From: Embleya hyalina
Lineage (GTDB): Bacteria > Actinomycetota > Actinomycetes > Streptomycetales > Streptomycetaceae
Length of the DNA stretch: 64,000 nt
NCBI RefSeq assembly: GCF_003967355.1
Contig: NZ_BIFH01000014.1
Location: 186,001 to 250,000 of the forward strand
Reading direction: 5' to 3'
Part shown: piece by piece, positions 52,928-61,804 of the stretch
Position numbering within the stretch: position 1 is the first letter of the stretch
Layout of the letters: each line of letters opens with the position of its first letter
Notes under the pieces: generated by a model
Database searches by the model: none
The model's input: only the letters and a program-made list of their open reading frames with translations
What the model was told of the DNA's origin: nothing
Translations under genes and position numbers: made by a program

Positions 52928-54646
52928 TCACGCCTCGTGCCGGCCGCGGCGGCGGTTCAGGTAGATCGCGCCGCCACCGGCGAGCAGCAGGCCGGCGGCC
53001 ACGCCGGTGATCAGGACGACGTTGGAGTCGTCACCACCGGTGTTGGCCAGGTCCTTGCGGCTGCCCGCCGGGGCGACCGGGAGCCAGGGCACCTCGATCG
53101 GCGGGTTGTCCGTGCCGGGCTCCACGATCGGCTTGGTGGGCGCCTGGCTGCCGCTCGGGCTCGCGCTGCCCGCCGGGGCGGAGGAGGAGGTCGCGGGCGC
53201 GCCCGTGGTGGCCGGCGCGCCCGTGGTGGCCGGTGCCGACGTGCTCGGCGGGATGGTCGGCGTGACCGGGGGAGCCGAAGTGGTCGCCGGGGCGGAAGTG
53301 GTCGCCGGAGCCGAGGTGTTCGACGTCGGCGGGGCCGTCGTGGTGGGCGGCTTCGAGGTGGCGGGCGGCGTGGTCACCACCGGCGGCGGCGTGCTCGCGG
53401 GAGCCGTCGGCGGCGTGGTGGTCGGCGGGACCGTCGGGGTCTCGACGCAGTCGAGCCAGCCCGTGTAGGTCTGCGAGTAGCCGCCCGGACCGGTCACGGT
53501 GATGGTGTAGTTCGTGTCCTCGGCGACCTTGACGAACTGCGTCCTGGTCGAGTTGGGCGGGACGGTCACCTTCTCGCCGTTGAGCTTGAAGTCGGCGGGG
53601 CCGTCGCCGGTGTTCTTCAGCGTGACGGTGACCCCGCCCTGGACGCAGTCCTCCTTGTACGCCGACGAGGGGACCGGAACCGGCTGGTGGCTCCACTTGA
53701 CCTGGGCGGCGGCGCTGACCGAGAACGGCTGCGAACCGGCCGCGATCAGGGTCTGCGAGTGCTTGCGGTCCTTGGCCAGGAAGACCCGGCCGATGTTGAC
53801 GCCGGCCTTGGTCGAGGCCGAGATCCGGGCCTCGCCCGGGTTCTGGCTCTTCGGCACCTTGACGTAGAGCTCGGTGCCGTTGGCGGCGGTGCCCAGCGGG
53901 TTGCCGTCCTTGCCGACCAGCGAGACGCCGGTCGGGACGGTGCCGTCGAGCTTGACCGCGACCGGCTCGGTCGAGGTGGTCTTGACGGTGACCGGACCCA
54001 CGCCGGGCGTGTCGCCGTCCTTGCCGCTGGTCGTGGTCGGCGCGAGTTCGAGGGAGGCCCCGGGCTCGGCCGCCTCGCCCTTGTTGGCCTCGCCCGTCAG
54101 GTACTTGTACAGCGTCACGACGTCTTGGCCGTTGCCCGAATCGGACAGGTTCACGCCGTTGCTGTAGTGCCAGATCGCGGCCTGGGTCGCCTCGACGGCT
54201 TCCTGCGCGTCGAGCTTGCGGCCCTTCTTGTCCGGCAGGCCGGCGGTCTTGGCGAGCGCGTCGAGGTCGTTGATCTTGGGGTACGAGTGGTTCAGCACCC
54301 AGTTGATCTTCGCGACCTTGGCGGTGTCCTTGAGCCAGGAGTCGGCCCACGCCCCCTCGCGGTAGTCGACACCCTCTCGGACGGTCGTCTCCAGGTCGAT
54401 GCAGTACACGAGGACCTGAGGAGCGTTGCGCCCCTCGGCGCTCAGCACCATCAACTCGGTCTGCTGCTTCCACCAGAAGCCGGACAGGGCGACCTCGCCC
54501 TCCGTGCGGTCGACGTGCCCACGGAATTGCAGCGCGGCCGTGTCCGCCCGCGCGACGGGCGCGAACCCGACGAGCGCGACGGCGGCCAGACCGGCAGCGG
54601 CACACGCCGACGCCGCGCGGGATATACCCCGCTGTGCCAGGAACAT
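52928..54646 (-). CDS. Thioester-domain (TQXA) surface protein with LAxTG sortase signal
   Basis: 572 residues from ATG 54646 with GGGAG upstream. Residues 1-34 are a signal peptide ending APVARA. Residues 35-200 form a thioester domain: Cys82 in VYCIDLE and Gln155 in ATQAAIW can make an internal Cys-Gln thioester that reacts covalently with host or environmental amines. Two Ig-like stretches follow. A Thr/Pro/Ala-rich stalk (about 410-510) spans the wall. LANTG (533-537), a hydrophobic segment and NRRRGR are a sorting signal of the class E sortase type. It should be a wall-attached adhesin. Confidence 0.92.
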   Translation of the reverse strand: MFLAQRGISRAASACAAAGLAAVALVGFAPVARADTAALQFRGHVDRTEGEVALSGFWWKQQTELMVLSAEGRNAPQVLVYCIDLETTVREGVDYREGAWADSWLKDTAKVAKINWVLNHSYPKINDLDALAKTAGLPDKKGRKLDAQEAVEATQAAIWHYSNGVNLSDSGNGQDVVTLYKYLTGEANKGEAAEPGASLELAPTTTSGKDGDTPGVGPVTVKTTSTEPVAVKLDGTVPTGVSLVGKDGNPLGTAANGTELYVKVPKSQNPGEARISASTKAGVNIGRVFLAKDRKHSQTLIAAGSQPFSVSAAAQVKWSHQPVPVPSSAYKEDCVQGGVTVTLKNTGDGPADFKLNGEKVTVPPNSTRTQFVKVAEDTNYTITVTGPGGYSQTYTGWLDCVETPTVPPTTTPPTAPASTPPPVVTTPPATSKPPTTTAPPTSNTSAPATTSAPATTSAPPVTPTIPPSTSAPATTGAPATTGAPATSSSAPAGSASPSGSQAPTKPIVEPGTDNPPIEVPWLPVAPAGSRKDLANTGGDDSNVVLITGVAAGLLLAGGGAIYLNRRRGRHEA

Positions 54647-55090
54647 GAAAAGACGACTCCCTCACGAAAAAGCGGCCCCGCAGCCCGGGCCTGTTCACCG
54701 GGCTCCCCACCCCTGGGCCACCGCACGCAAGAATCGTGGCGACGGCATGTTTAGTCAATTCGGGAAGGGGGAAATTCGGCGCCGAATTACGGCCGGTTCG
54801 ACGGGCGAACGAGACCGCACCGGCACGGTGTTGGGCTTTTTCCGGATATTTGCCCGAGTGGGTGTGCGGAGGGTGATCGTGGCGTCGCTCGAGTGCTTCG
54901 CGGAAGTCGCGAGGAGTGCGCATACCGACCGTGTGCGGTCCGTATACCATCCGTGAACCATCCGGATCGGACCGACCGTCGATCGATCCGGACCGGATGG
55001 CCGGTCGGTCCCGATCGAGGTCGGGGCCGGTCCACCCCAACACCCGGACGTCGGCTCGGAGTCGCGGTCCGGACTTTCTATGCTTGCCGC
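54647..55090. other. Intergenic region with inverted repeats
   Basis: 444 nt between the divergent surface-protein and XRE-regulator genes. Base composition from 54740 to 54900 is less GC-rich than its surroundings. CCATCCG (54958-54964) pairs with CGGATGG (54995-55001), with CGATCGAT between. TATGCT (55079-55084) is six bases before the XRE gene's GTG, with no ribosome site. No coding frame is convincing. Confidence 0.45.
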
Positions 55091-55792
55091 GTGACCGACC
55101 CCAATGACCTCGATGTCCCACCGGCTTTCTCGCCGTCCGCAGCCGCCTCCGCCCGGGGGGTGATGGCGCTAACCTGCGAGCGTGTGGCCGCGACATTGGC
55201 TTCGTACGAGCTGCGGGTGATGCCGTCGACCGTGGCCCAGTGGGAAGCCGGTACGGAACGCCCGAGCGAAGCCGAACTACTCGCCCTCGCCAAGTCCTTG
55301 GTCGTACCCGTGAGCCGACTGATGGGCGGCCGGCCGACCAACCTCCAGGACCACCGGATCGCGGCCGGCCTCACCCGAGCCGAACTCGCCAAACGGGTAC
55401 GGATGCGGGAGGTGGGCTACACCCGGCTCGAACGGGCGAACAAGTGGCGGGCCGACGAGGAGCGCACCGGATTCCTCGTCCGCACGCTCGGCCTGTCCAT
55501 GCAGGACCTGGCCGAAGTATCGGGCGTGGGCCCGGAGTTGGAGAACCTGCTGGCCGAGGCCGTGGTCGGCCGGTGGAAGACGCAACTGCCCGACATCACC
55601 CGGCTGACCGGGATGCGCCGCAAGCGCATCGGCGAGGTGCTCGAGGTGCTGAGTTCGGTGTTCCCCGAGGGCATGGACGTGGCCGACGTGCCGCGGGCCG
55701 CCGTGGTCGAGCGATTCTGGGGCCTGCTCGGCGACCCGGTCGCCGACCCGGGCGCGCCCGGGGTCTGGCTGCTCCAGGGCCGCTTCGCCTAG
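55091..55792 (+). CDS. XRE family helix-turn-helix regulator (double HTH)
   Basis: 233 residues from GTG 55091; a longer frame to 54893 has non-coding character and lacks a ribosome site. The first HTH spans about 30-75 (TVAQWEAGTERPSEAELLAL). A second follows (NLQDHRIAAGLTRAELAKRV, then YTRLERANKWRADEE). The C-terminal 120 residues (LPDITRLTGMRRKRIGEVL) may be a third DNA-binding or a sensor region. It is unpaired with any known target and ends before a shared terminator. Confidence 0.85.
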   Translation: MTDPNDLDVPPAFSPSAAASARGVMALTCERVAATLASYELRVMPSTVAQWEAGTERPSEAELLALAKSLVVPVSRLMGGRPTNLQDHRIAAGLTRAELAKRVRMREVGYTRLERANKWRADEERTGFLVRTLGLSMQDLAEVSGVGPELENLLAEAVVGRWKTQLPDITRLTGMRRKRIGEVLEVLSSVFPEGMDVADVPRAAVVERFWGLLGDPVADPGAPGVWLLQGRFA

Positions 55793-55804
55793 AACCCGTC
55801 CGGT

Positions 55805-55844
55805 GTGCCGGCGCTTCGGGACGTGTGTCCCGAGGCGCCGGCAC
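55805..55844. terminator. Bidirectional terminator between XRE and anti-sigma genes
   Basis: An 18-bp stem (55805-55822 with 55827-55844, one G-U pair) with loop gtgt, between converging stops. Confidence 0.8.
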
Positions 55845-55859
55845 CGGTACCGCTCGCCG

Positions 55860-56711
55860 CTATGCCGGCACGCTGACCAGCGTGCCCCCGTCCGACGTGC
55901 GTACATCGAAGCGGGCCAGATCGTCCTTCGCGGTCCAGGTGCCGGTCTGCAGCACCAGCGGGGCCTCCGAGCCCGGGACGCCGTAGCCCTTCGGCGGCAC
56001 CATCCAGGAGGAGATCTGCTGCTCCTTCCCCGCCTTGTCGACCGCGACCAGCGAACACTTCAGCGGGCCGCGGACGTTGCGCAGTTCGAGCGCCAGGTTG
56101 GTGCCCCACGCCTTGCTCTCCAGGGCGATCCGCGCGGCGGCGCCGCCGTTGGGCCCGGTCGCGCCCACCACCCGCCCGTTCGCGGCGATCACCGCCATCG
56201 GGTCGCCCGGCACCGCCCGGGTCGACGTGGACGAGTCGTCCTCGAACCAGGTCCGCCCGGTCAGTACGCCGGCGCCCAGGCCGATCACCAGCGCCGCGCA
56301 CGCGGCCACCAGCAACGAGCGCCGCGGCGCGCGGCGGGCCGCCCGGCGCGCCGCGAGTTCGTCCACGGGAGCCGAGGGAGCCGAGGGAGCCGAGGGAGCC
56401 GCCGGAGCCGAGCCGGTCGAGGGGGCCGGCGGAGTCGGCGGAGCGACCCGCAGCGCCGGCGGTTCCGGAGCCGCCGCCTGCGGGGGTACGGCCCGCCCGG
56501 CCGGCTCGGGTTCACCCCTCGCCTCCGGCAGCTCGTACACCCCCTCGTCGCGAAGCTCGGTCAGCAGCGTGGCCATGCCGGAGAAGTCCGCCAGCTCGTC
56601 CAGGCAGCGGTCACACGTGGTCAGGTGCTCCTCGAACGCCTCCCGGTCGGCGGGTTCCAGCAGTCCGAGGGCATACGCGCCGACATCCGCGTGTTCGGGT
56701 TGGACGCTCAT
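55860..56711 (-). CDS. Zinc-binding anti-sigma factor (membrane)
   Basis: 283 residues from ATG 56711, overlapping the sigma stop as ATGA. The N-terminal ZAS domain has His29, Cys33 and Cys36 (EEHLTTCDRCLDEL) for zinc. A Pro/Ala-rich linker with APS repeats, encoded by 9-nt tandem repeats near 56355-56400, leads to one membrane span (132-152, LLVAACAALVIGLGAGVL). The outside part (from 160) matches anti-sigma-K-type RskA C-terminal domains. It should hold the neighbouring sigma factor at the membrane until an envelope signal triggers proteolysis. Confidence 0.92.
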   Translation of the reverse strand: MSVQPEHADVGAYALGLLEPADREAFEEHLTTCDRCLDELADFSGMATLLTELRDEGVYELPEARGEPEPAGRAVPPQAAAPEPPALRVAPPTPPAPSTGSAPAAPSAPSAPSAPVDELAARRAARRAPRRSLLVAACAALVIGLGAGVLTGRTWFEDDSSTSTRAVPGDPMAVIAANGRVVGATGPNGGAAARIALESKAWGTNLALELRNVRGPLKCSLVAVDKAGKEQQISSWMVPPKGYGVPGSEAPLVLQTGTWTAKDDLARFDVRTSDGGTLVSVPA

Positions 56712-57271
56712 GACGACACCCCCCTCTCCTCCAGGACGACCCGCAGGGCGCGCAGCGCGTAGTACACGCGCGACTTCGCCGTACCGGCGGGGATGCCGAG
56801 TACGTCGGCCGCCTGATTGACAGTACGGTCGCGGAAGAAGGTTTCGATCAAAATTTCCCGGTGCGATGTGGAAAGCGCGTCCAGCGCGTCGCCGACCACG
56901 ACCGAACGCAGCAGGCGGTCGACCTCGTCGCCGGTGGGCAGCGTGGCCAGCGGCTCGTCGCCGACCTCCGGAGGGCGGGCCGATCGGGCCCGCTGTTCGT
57001 CGATGACCAGGCGGCGGGCGACGGTGACCAGCCACGGCAGCAGCGGGGCGGCGGGATCCAGCTTCTCCCGGTTGCGCCAGGCGCGGACGAGCACCTCCTG
57101 CACACTGTCCTCGGCCCGCTGGCGGTCGCCGCCGTTCAACCGCGAGACGACCGCCAGCAGCGGCCGGGAATACTCGCGGTAGAGCATCGCGACGAACCTG
57201 GTCTCCTCGTCGCCACCCGGCGGGTCGTCGGCACCCGGCGGGCCCGACCCCGGTGTGTCCACATCGGACAT
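56708..57271 (-). CDS. ECF RNA polymerase sigma factor (SigL/SigK-like)
   Basis: 187 residues from ATG 57271, GAGGAGG upstream. Region 2 includes MLYREYSRPLLAVVSRLNG, then AEDSVQEVLVRAWRN and WLVTVARRLVIDEQRAR. Region 4 is LSTSHREILIETFFRDRTVN, then AADVLGIPAGTAKSRVYYAL. It resembles the group with SigL and SigK of mycobacteria, which work with a membrane zinc anti-sigma factor. The gene order and ATGA overlap confirm this pairing. Its own promoter would be in 57272-57528. Confidence 0.93.
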   Translation of the reverse strand: MSDVDTPGSGPPGADDPPGGDEETRFVAMLYREYSRPLLAVVSRLNGGDRQRAEDSVQEVLVRAWRNREKLDPAAPLLPWLVTVARRLVIDEQRARSARPPEVGDEPLATLPTGDEVDRLLRSVVVGDALDALSTSHREILIETFFRDRTVNQAADVLGIPAGTAKSRVYYALRALRVVLEERGVSS

Positions 57272-57528
57272 CCGCGACGGCCTCCTCACCCCGTAGTCGG
57301 GATCCGAGTCCCCGGAACCGCACACACCGTCCCCGGAACTGGCAATACCCTAGGGGAACCGGACCCGCGCCTCGGCCGGATCGGCCCGACGCCATCGATG
57401 GCGCCGGGGTGGCGCCGCGGTGTCGATGGCGGCTGCGACGGTGCCGGCGCGTGGCCGGAAGGCCGTCCCGTCGACGGGATCCGGGCATTTCGGGCGGCCC
57501 GGCCGGCACCGTTTCGACAACCGGTCGG

Positions 57529-58374
57529 TCAGCGACGCAGTTCCAGCGTGCAGCACTTGGTGTTGCCGCCGGCCTTCAGCAGTTCGGTCAGGTCGATTCC
57601 CTGGGGGATGTAGCCGCGCTCGCGCAACTGCGGGCCGAGAAGCGGGACGGCGCGTTCCGGGAGCAGTACGTGCCGACCGTCGGAGAGCGCGTTGAGCCCG
57701 AACATGGCGGCGGCGGCCTCGTCGGCCAGGATCGCGTCCGGGAAGCGCTCGGCCAGGACGCGGCGGCCGGCTTCGTCGAACGCCTCCGGGTAGTACATGA
57801 TCTCGTCGGGGCCGAGCACGGACAGCGCGGTGTCCAGGTGGTAGAACCTCGGGTCGACCAGGGTCAGGCCGAGCACGGGCAGGCCGAAGAACTCGCGGGC
57901 CTCGTCGTGCGCCCGCGGATCGCTGCGGAAGCCGCTGCCGGCCAGCAGTTGCCCGCCGACGAGGAGGAAGTCGCCCTCGCCCTCGTTGATGTACTCGGCC
58001 TGGTGCACCTCGGCCCAGCCGTCGGCGCGGAACCAGTCGAGGTAGGCCGCGGACTCGTCGACGCGCTGTCGGTGACGGAAACGGGCCACCAGCACCCGGC
58101 CGTCCACGACGGTGGCGCCGTTCGCCGAGAACACCATGTCGGGCAGTCCGGGCACCGGTTCGATCAGCGCCACGTCGTGCCCGAGCGCGATATAGGCGTC
58201 GTGCAGGCGTTTCCACTGGGCCAGACCGGTGTCCGCCGACGTGGGCACACTCGGGTCCATCCACGGATTGATCGAATAGGTGACGTCGAAGTAGGTCGGC
58301 CGGCACATCAGATAGCGGCGCGGTCGAACCGTTCGGTTGTCGGGCGTGGTTCGTTCGGTATCTGTCTGGGGCAC
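57529..58374 (-). CDS. ddaH: Dimethylargininase (N,N-dimethylarginine dimethylaminohydrolase)
   Basis: 281 residues from GTG 58374, AAGGGAA six bases upstream. The pentein fold starts YLMCRPTYFDVTYSINPWM. Substrate and catalytic residues sit in MVFSANGATV, INEGEGDFLLVG, the His of RFYHLDTALSVL and the nucleophilic Cys of GGNTKCCTLELR. It turns dimethylarginine into citrulline and dimethylamine, or related guanidino substrates. It is alone on its strand, upstream of the sigma gene by 257 nt. Membership in the neighbouring piperazate-type cluster is possible, not shown. Confidence 0.92.
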   Translation of the reverse strand: MPQTDTERTTPDNRTVRPRRYLMCRPTYFDVTYSINPWMDPSVPTSADTGLAQWKRLHDAYIALGHDVALIEPVPGLPDMVFSANGATVVDGRVLVARFRHRQRVDESAAYLDWFRADGWAEVHQAEYINEGEGDFLLVGGQLLAGSGFRSDPRAHDEAREFFGLPVLGLTLVDPRFYHLDTALSVLGPDEIMYYPEAFDEAGRRVLAERFPDAILADEAAAAMFGLNALSDGRHVLLPERAVPLLGPQLRERGYIPQGIDLTELLKAGGNTKCCTLELRR

Positions 58375-59908
58375 GTTGATTCCCTTGTTCTCCGTGATTG
58401 TGTCCGGGGGATGAAATCAATGCCGAATTCGGCGGTGTGCGACACCGGAGGAAAACACGGTGTGCGCCCGATGATGCGGGCATACCGGAAAAGAGCGGGA
58501 TTGCCGCCGATCGAAACTAGCACGAGGTTCGACCGGATATCCGTCCCGTTGACAGGACAGTCGTCGATTCGGTCGACGCGGCGCCGTGAAAGCGCTCCGC
58601 GACGGGTCGCGCCGGAGATCGATAATCGCGCTTTCCGGCGGACCCGCGGCCGCATTTCCCACCGACGCGAGCGTCGCCGCCCAGAGGCGGCGGGGGCGGG
58701 GTCTCCGGGTCGGCGGGGCGCGCGCGGGGACGCACCCGGAGCGGAGGGGGCGCGGGCGGATCGGATCGCCCCGCCCGATCCCACCGCCGGTACCCGGGGT
58801 CGAGTCGACCCTCCCGGCCACGTCGGAACGCCCCCGGGACGACCGAGCCGAACGCCCGCGCGACCGAGCCGGCACTCACGCCCGTACTCACCCCCGCACC
58901 CAGGTCCGCACCCACATCGACACCCACATCGGCACCACCTTCGGCACCCGGATCCGCGCTCCCGACGACCCCCGACCACCCCCGCGCCAGCTCCCGCGTG
59001 CGACACGCGGTCCGCCGCGGCGACTCCCGGAGGCCGTTCCGGCACTTCTTCCCGTCTCGTCGCACCCCGCCGTGACCCCGACACGCCGCGTGTTCGCCGG
59101 CCGGATCGTGCCGCCGACGCGACGCCGATCGGAACTTCGAGCTGATGTTCGAAACAACCATCCGGATGGTGATCGGATGTCTCCCGCGAGCCTCGCCGTG
59201 AATATCCGAGGGCGGTGCGTTAGGAAGGCGTCAATACGCATGAGTAGCCGAGTGGGGGGCGGTTCAATTCGTCTATAGTGACCGCCCCGCGAGAGTGGTC
59301 GAAGTGATCGATCGAGTGCGCCGGGTCCGGACCTGCGGCCAACCGATTGCCTTTCCTGCGGGTTGGGCTGCGGGACGATCCGGTTGGTCGATTCATTTCC
59401 GCCGTCGGCGAAATGTCGATGAACACCAACCAAACAGTTGCGTAGGCAATCGGTCGCGAACTGTTAGTGGTTGGTTCCTTGATTTCCGGGACTTGCTGAG
59501 ATCTACTCGGGTAGGCCCGATGAGCACCACTCTGAATGTGGATCTTCGGGAGTCGGCGGGGGTGTGCCGCCGACAGCCGCAACGCCAACGGGGATCTGTA
59601 AAGAGGCGAACGGGGCAAACCCTTGATGCACGCATTCGTACACATGTCGACCATGTCCGGCCCTGACGCCGCGCCCTGTGCGTGGTGTAGCCGCATGCTT
59701 CCGGAAGCCGTGTCGCCGATCACCCGGGTGGGGGTGATCCGTCGGCGACAGGTGACACCGGGGTCTGCGGCCGGGCCGGGGGTCCACTGAATGCAGATCG
59801 GATATCGGGCACACCCCGTGGCAGAACTCCCTGGGGCAACGCACTGCGCAAACAGCGGTTATGGCCTGCGCACTATTTGCTTGTTCGAGCATGCACGCAC
59901 ATGGAGGC
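58375..59908. other. 1.5-kb stretch without a convincing gene
   Basis: From 58375 to about 59150 the sequence is very GC-rich, with open frames on both strands but no codon bias, and holds imperfect repeats of ACCCACATCG near 58910-58945. From 59150 to 59900 GC content falls and no frame has a recognisable product. This end probably contains the leader and promoters of the LmbU-like gene and might be a remnant of lost genes. Confidence 0.55.
59711..59750. other. Hairpin upstream of the LmbU-like gene
   Basis: Arms 59711-59725 and 59732-59750 pair along 15 bp, with a 4-nt bulge at 59740-59743. It is about 160 nt upstream of the LmbU-like start and could end transcription from the left or shape the leader. 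Confidence 0.45.
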
Positions 59909-60634
59909 ATGGTGGCGAACCAGACGAGAGTTCACGAACGCGAGAGAGAGGCACAGTTGCACTCGGGGCCGGGAGTGGTCGCCCGTCCGCGAAGAGCTGT
60001 CAGGGAACATCCGCATTGCGGACGATTGCTCACCACAAAGGTGGGTCTGCAAATCCCAGCCGACATGACCTTCGAGGATTGGGAGCAAGCCGGGCGTAAG
60101 CTCTCGGGAATCTTGGATTCCTCGTCGTGGTGGCTCGGCGACTGGTTGGTATACGGAAAAGATCACTATACCGACCTGTATCAGCGAGGGATACGCGCAG
60201 CGGGGTTAAGCTACCAGACGCTCCGGAATTATGCGTGGGTCTCCAGGAGGTTCGACTTCGATCGTCGGCGGTCCGCGCTCAGTTTCCAGCATCATGCCGA
60301 GCTGGCCTCGTTGCCGATCGGTGAACAGGAACTGTGGCTGGACCGCGCGGAACAGATGAAATGGACCACCAAGCAGCTGCGCAACGCCATTCGCGACGCG
60401 CGAGCGGACGAGGGGCGCGACGGCCGGCAGATCGAGGCGACCCGTCGTCTCGCGGTGCCCGGTGATCGTATCCAGTGGTGGCACAAGGCCGCCGAACATT
60501 CCGGAATCGACTTCGAGCAATGGGTGCTCGCGACGCTCGACAACGCCGCCGAGCGGGTGCTCGAGGACGCGATCGAGGTCGCGTTGGAGGACGTCCAGGA
60601 GGGCGTGCCGCAGGAGGCCGGCGTCGGCGTCTGA
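59909..60634 (+). CDS. LmbU family transcriptional regulator of secondary metabolism
   Basis: 241 residues from ATG 59909. The start is uncertain: GGAGG is only one base before it, GTG 59912 is next, and TTG 59957 follows GAGAGAGG at good distance. The core is LmbU/NovE-like: KVGLQIPADMTFEDWEQAG, SSSWWLGDWLVYGKDHYTD, then SYQTLRNYAWVSRRFDF and LSFQHHAELASLP. LmbU-family members activate antibiotic clusters such as lincomycin. The N-terminal part uses codons unlike its neighbours (AGA, CGA, GCA), and a TTA codon is at 60206, so bldA control is likely. It is next to the piperazate-type genes. Confidence 0.85.
   Translation: MVANQTRVHEREREAQLHSGPGVVARPRRAVREHPHCGRLLTTKVGLQIPADMTFEDWEQAGRKLSGILDSSSWWLGDWLVYGKDHYTDLYQRGIRAAGLSYQTLRNYAWVSRRFDFDRRRSALSFQHHAELASLPIGEQELWLDRAEQMKWTTKQLRNAIRDARADEGRDGRQIEATRRLAVPGDRIQWWHKAAEHSGIDFEQWVLATLDNAAERVLEDAIEVALEDVQEGVPQEAGVGV
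60206..60208 (+). promoter_or_regulatory. TTA codon in the LmbU-like gene (bldA dependence)
   Basis: In frame between GGG and AGC (residues Gly-Leu-Ser). TTA is the rarest codon in streptomycetes and is read by the developmental tRNA from bldA, which ties expression to morphological development. Confidence 0.8.
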
Positions 60635-60664
60635 CCGATCCGGTCGCAGGTCGGCACGTGGGGA

Positions 60665-60702
60665 CGGGCGGGGGCGGTCCGGAAATCCGGTACCCCCGCC
60701 CG
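60665..60702. terminator. Terminator between LmbU-like and KtzT-like genes
   Basis: A 10-bp perfect stem (60665-60674 with 60693-60702) and an inner CCGG/CCGG pair. It is between converging genes. Confidence 0.65.
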
Positions 60703-60775
60703 ACTCCCGTATCGGTGAACCGAGGGGCCCGTGCTCCGGGTCGGGCATGGGCCCCGTCGGCATGTCGGGCCGCGG

Positions 60776-61420
60776 TCAGGGCAGGCGGCTCATCAGCTCG
60801 GCCGTGGCGCGATGCCGCGTGCACCCACGCTCGCCGAACGAGCGCTGCACCCGGTCCCGCACCTCGCCGGGTTGTTCCTGGCTCAGCTTGAACATGCCGT
60901 CGGCCCGGGTCACCCGGATCCGGAAGGCGCCCACGCCGCCCACGATGCTGCGGAAGTACTCGACCGATTCGGTCATGTCCCAACCGGTGCCGACTTCGCT
61001 CTCGAAGGCCCGGACGGTGGACTTCACCACGCCCAGCGTCTCGTCCAGCGAATCGATCTTCTCCACCGTGCCTCGCAGGTGCACCGACGTGAAGTTCCAG
61101 GTCGGTGCGGCCGGCGTGATCTCGTACACGGTCGGCGAGACGTACGCGTGCGGTCCGGTGAAGGTGAGCAGCACGGTGCAGCCGTCGGTCAGCGCCCGCC
61201 AATGCGGGTTCGCCCGGTTCATGTGTCCGAGCAACGTGACACCGATCAGGTCGTCGCTCCATTCGGTGTGCCGCTCGGGGTCGAGGATCACCGGCAGGTG
61301 TGTGGCGAAAGGCCCGTCCTCGGGGCTGCCGTTCAGTGCCACGAGCGCCAACGGATTACTGCGGATCAGCTCGACCATCCACGAACCGTCCGGTTCGCGA
61401 TACTGCCGGGGAACGAACAT
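60776..61420 (-). CDS. PaiB-fold protein, probable piperazate synthase (KtzT-like)
   Basis: 214 residues from ATG 61420 with GTGAG upstream; 61465 is a poorer start. It begins MFVPRQYREPDGSWMVELI like PaiB-type FMN-binding proteins, with FATHLPVILD, GHMNRANPHWRAL, AYVSPTVYE, PTWNFTSVHLRG and the C-terminal MFKLSQEQP. KtzT, the heme enzyme that forms the N-N bond of piperazate from N5-hydroxyornithine, belongs to this fold and was annotated as PaiB. The divergent gene encodes an ornithine N5-hydroxylase, the step before, so piperazate synthase is the best reading; a plain PaiB-type protein remains possible. Confidence 0.8.
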   Translation of the reverse strand: MFVPRQYREPDGSWMVELIRSNPLALVALNGSPEDGPFATHLPVILDPERHTEWSDDLIGVTLLGHMNRANPHWRALTDGCTVLLTFTGPHAYVSPTVYEITPAAPTWNFTSVHLRGTVEKIDSLDETLGVVKSTVRAFESEVGTGWDMTESVEYFRSIVGGVGAFRIRVTRADGMFKLSQEQPGEVRDRVQRSFGERGCTRHRATAELMSRLP

Positions 61421-61804
61421 CCGGAACTCACCCTTTCGGTGACCTGGTGCAGGGCGCGGCTCCACGACGACGGAGCCGGAGTCCTTGGTATGGATACGAG
61501 CGGGGTGCCGCCGTGGCGGGGGTGTTGTCCCGTCGGCAGGACGGCGTACTCCGCTGCATTGCGACCGAGCCCTTGAAAGGTGTGCTCGGCCCCTCTAAGT
61601 TGAAGCTGCGGTGCTTCCCGGCGCAATACCGAATGCGTTTCTCCCGGATCTCCGGTCGAGAGATGCGGGAACAGCCGACAACGCTCGACGATGTTTTCCG
61701 CTGAATTCCAGGACGCCCGACCAGGGTCCCTTCCCGGTTTCCGTGACCGACCCGTCGAAGATACGGAAGTCCCTGTCGCCGCCACGCTAGCGAGAGAGTA
61801 TTCT
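61421..61804. other. Divergent control region between the two piperazate-type genes
   Basis: 384 nt with lower GC than the genes. TTGAAG at 61600-61605 is a possible -35 box on the + strand. No convincing gene; the frame of the + strand gene stays open to 61691 but the ribosome site and family start favour 61805. Confidence 0.4.

Noticed and set aside
52757-54754. 665-codon + strand frame with Arg/Gly-rich start
   Set aside because: Antisense to the thioester surface protein; its repeats mirror the Thr/Pro stalk.
56341-56420. Short tandem repeats resembling a CRISPR or VNTR array
   Set aside because: They are 9-nt coding repeats for the APS linker of the anti-sigma factor, without spacers.
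58517-59278. Overlapping frames on both strands in the 1.5-kb gap
   Set aside because: Neither has a ribosome site, a domain or consistent codon bias; the Val/Gly/Asp and Thr/His patterns come from simple repeats.
59220-59723. 167-codon minus strand frame
   Set aside because: Codon use is unlike the genome, no motif is present, and it spans the less GC-rich control region.
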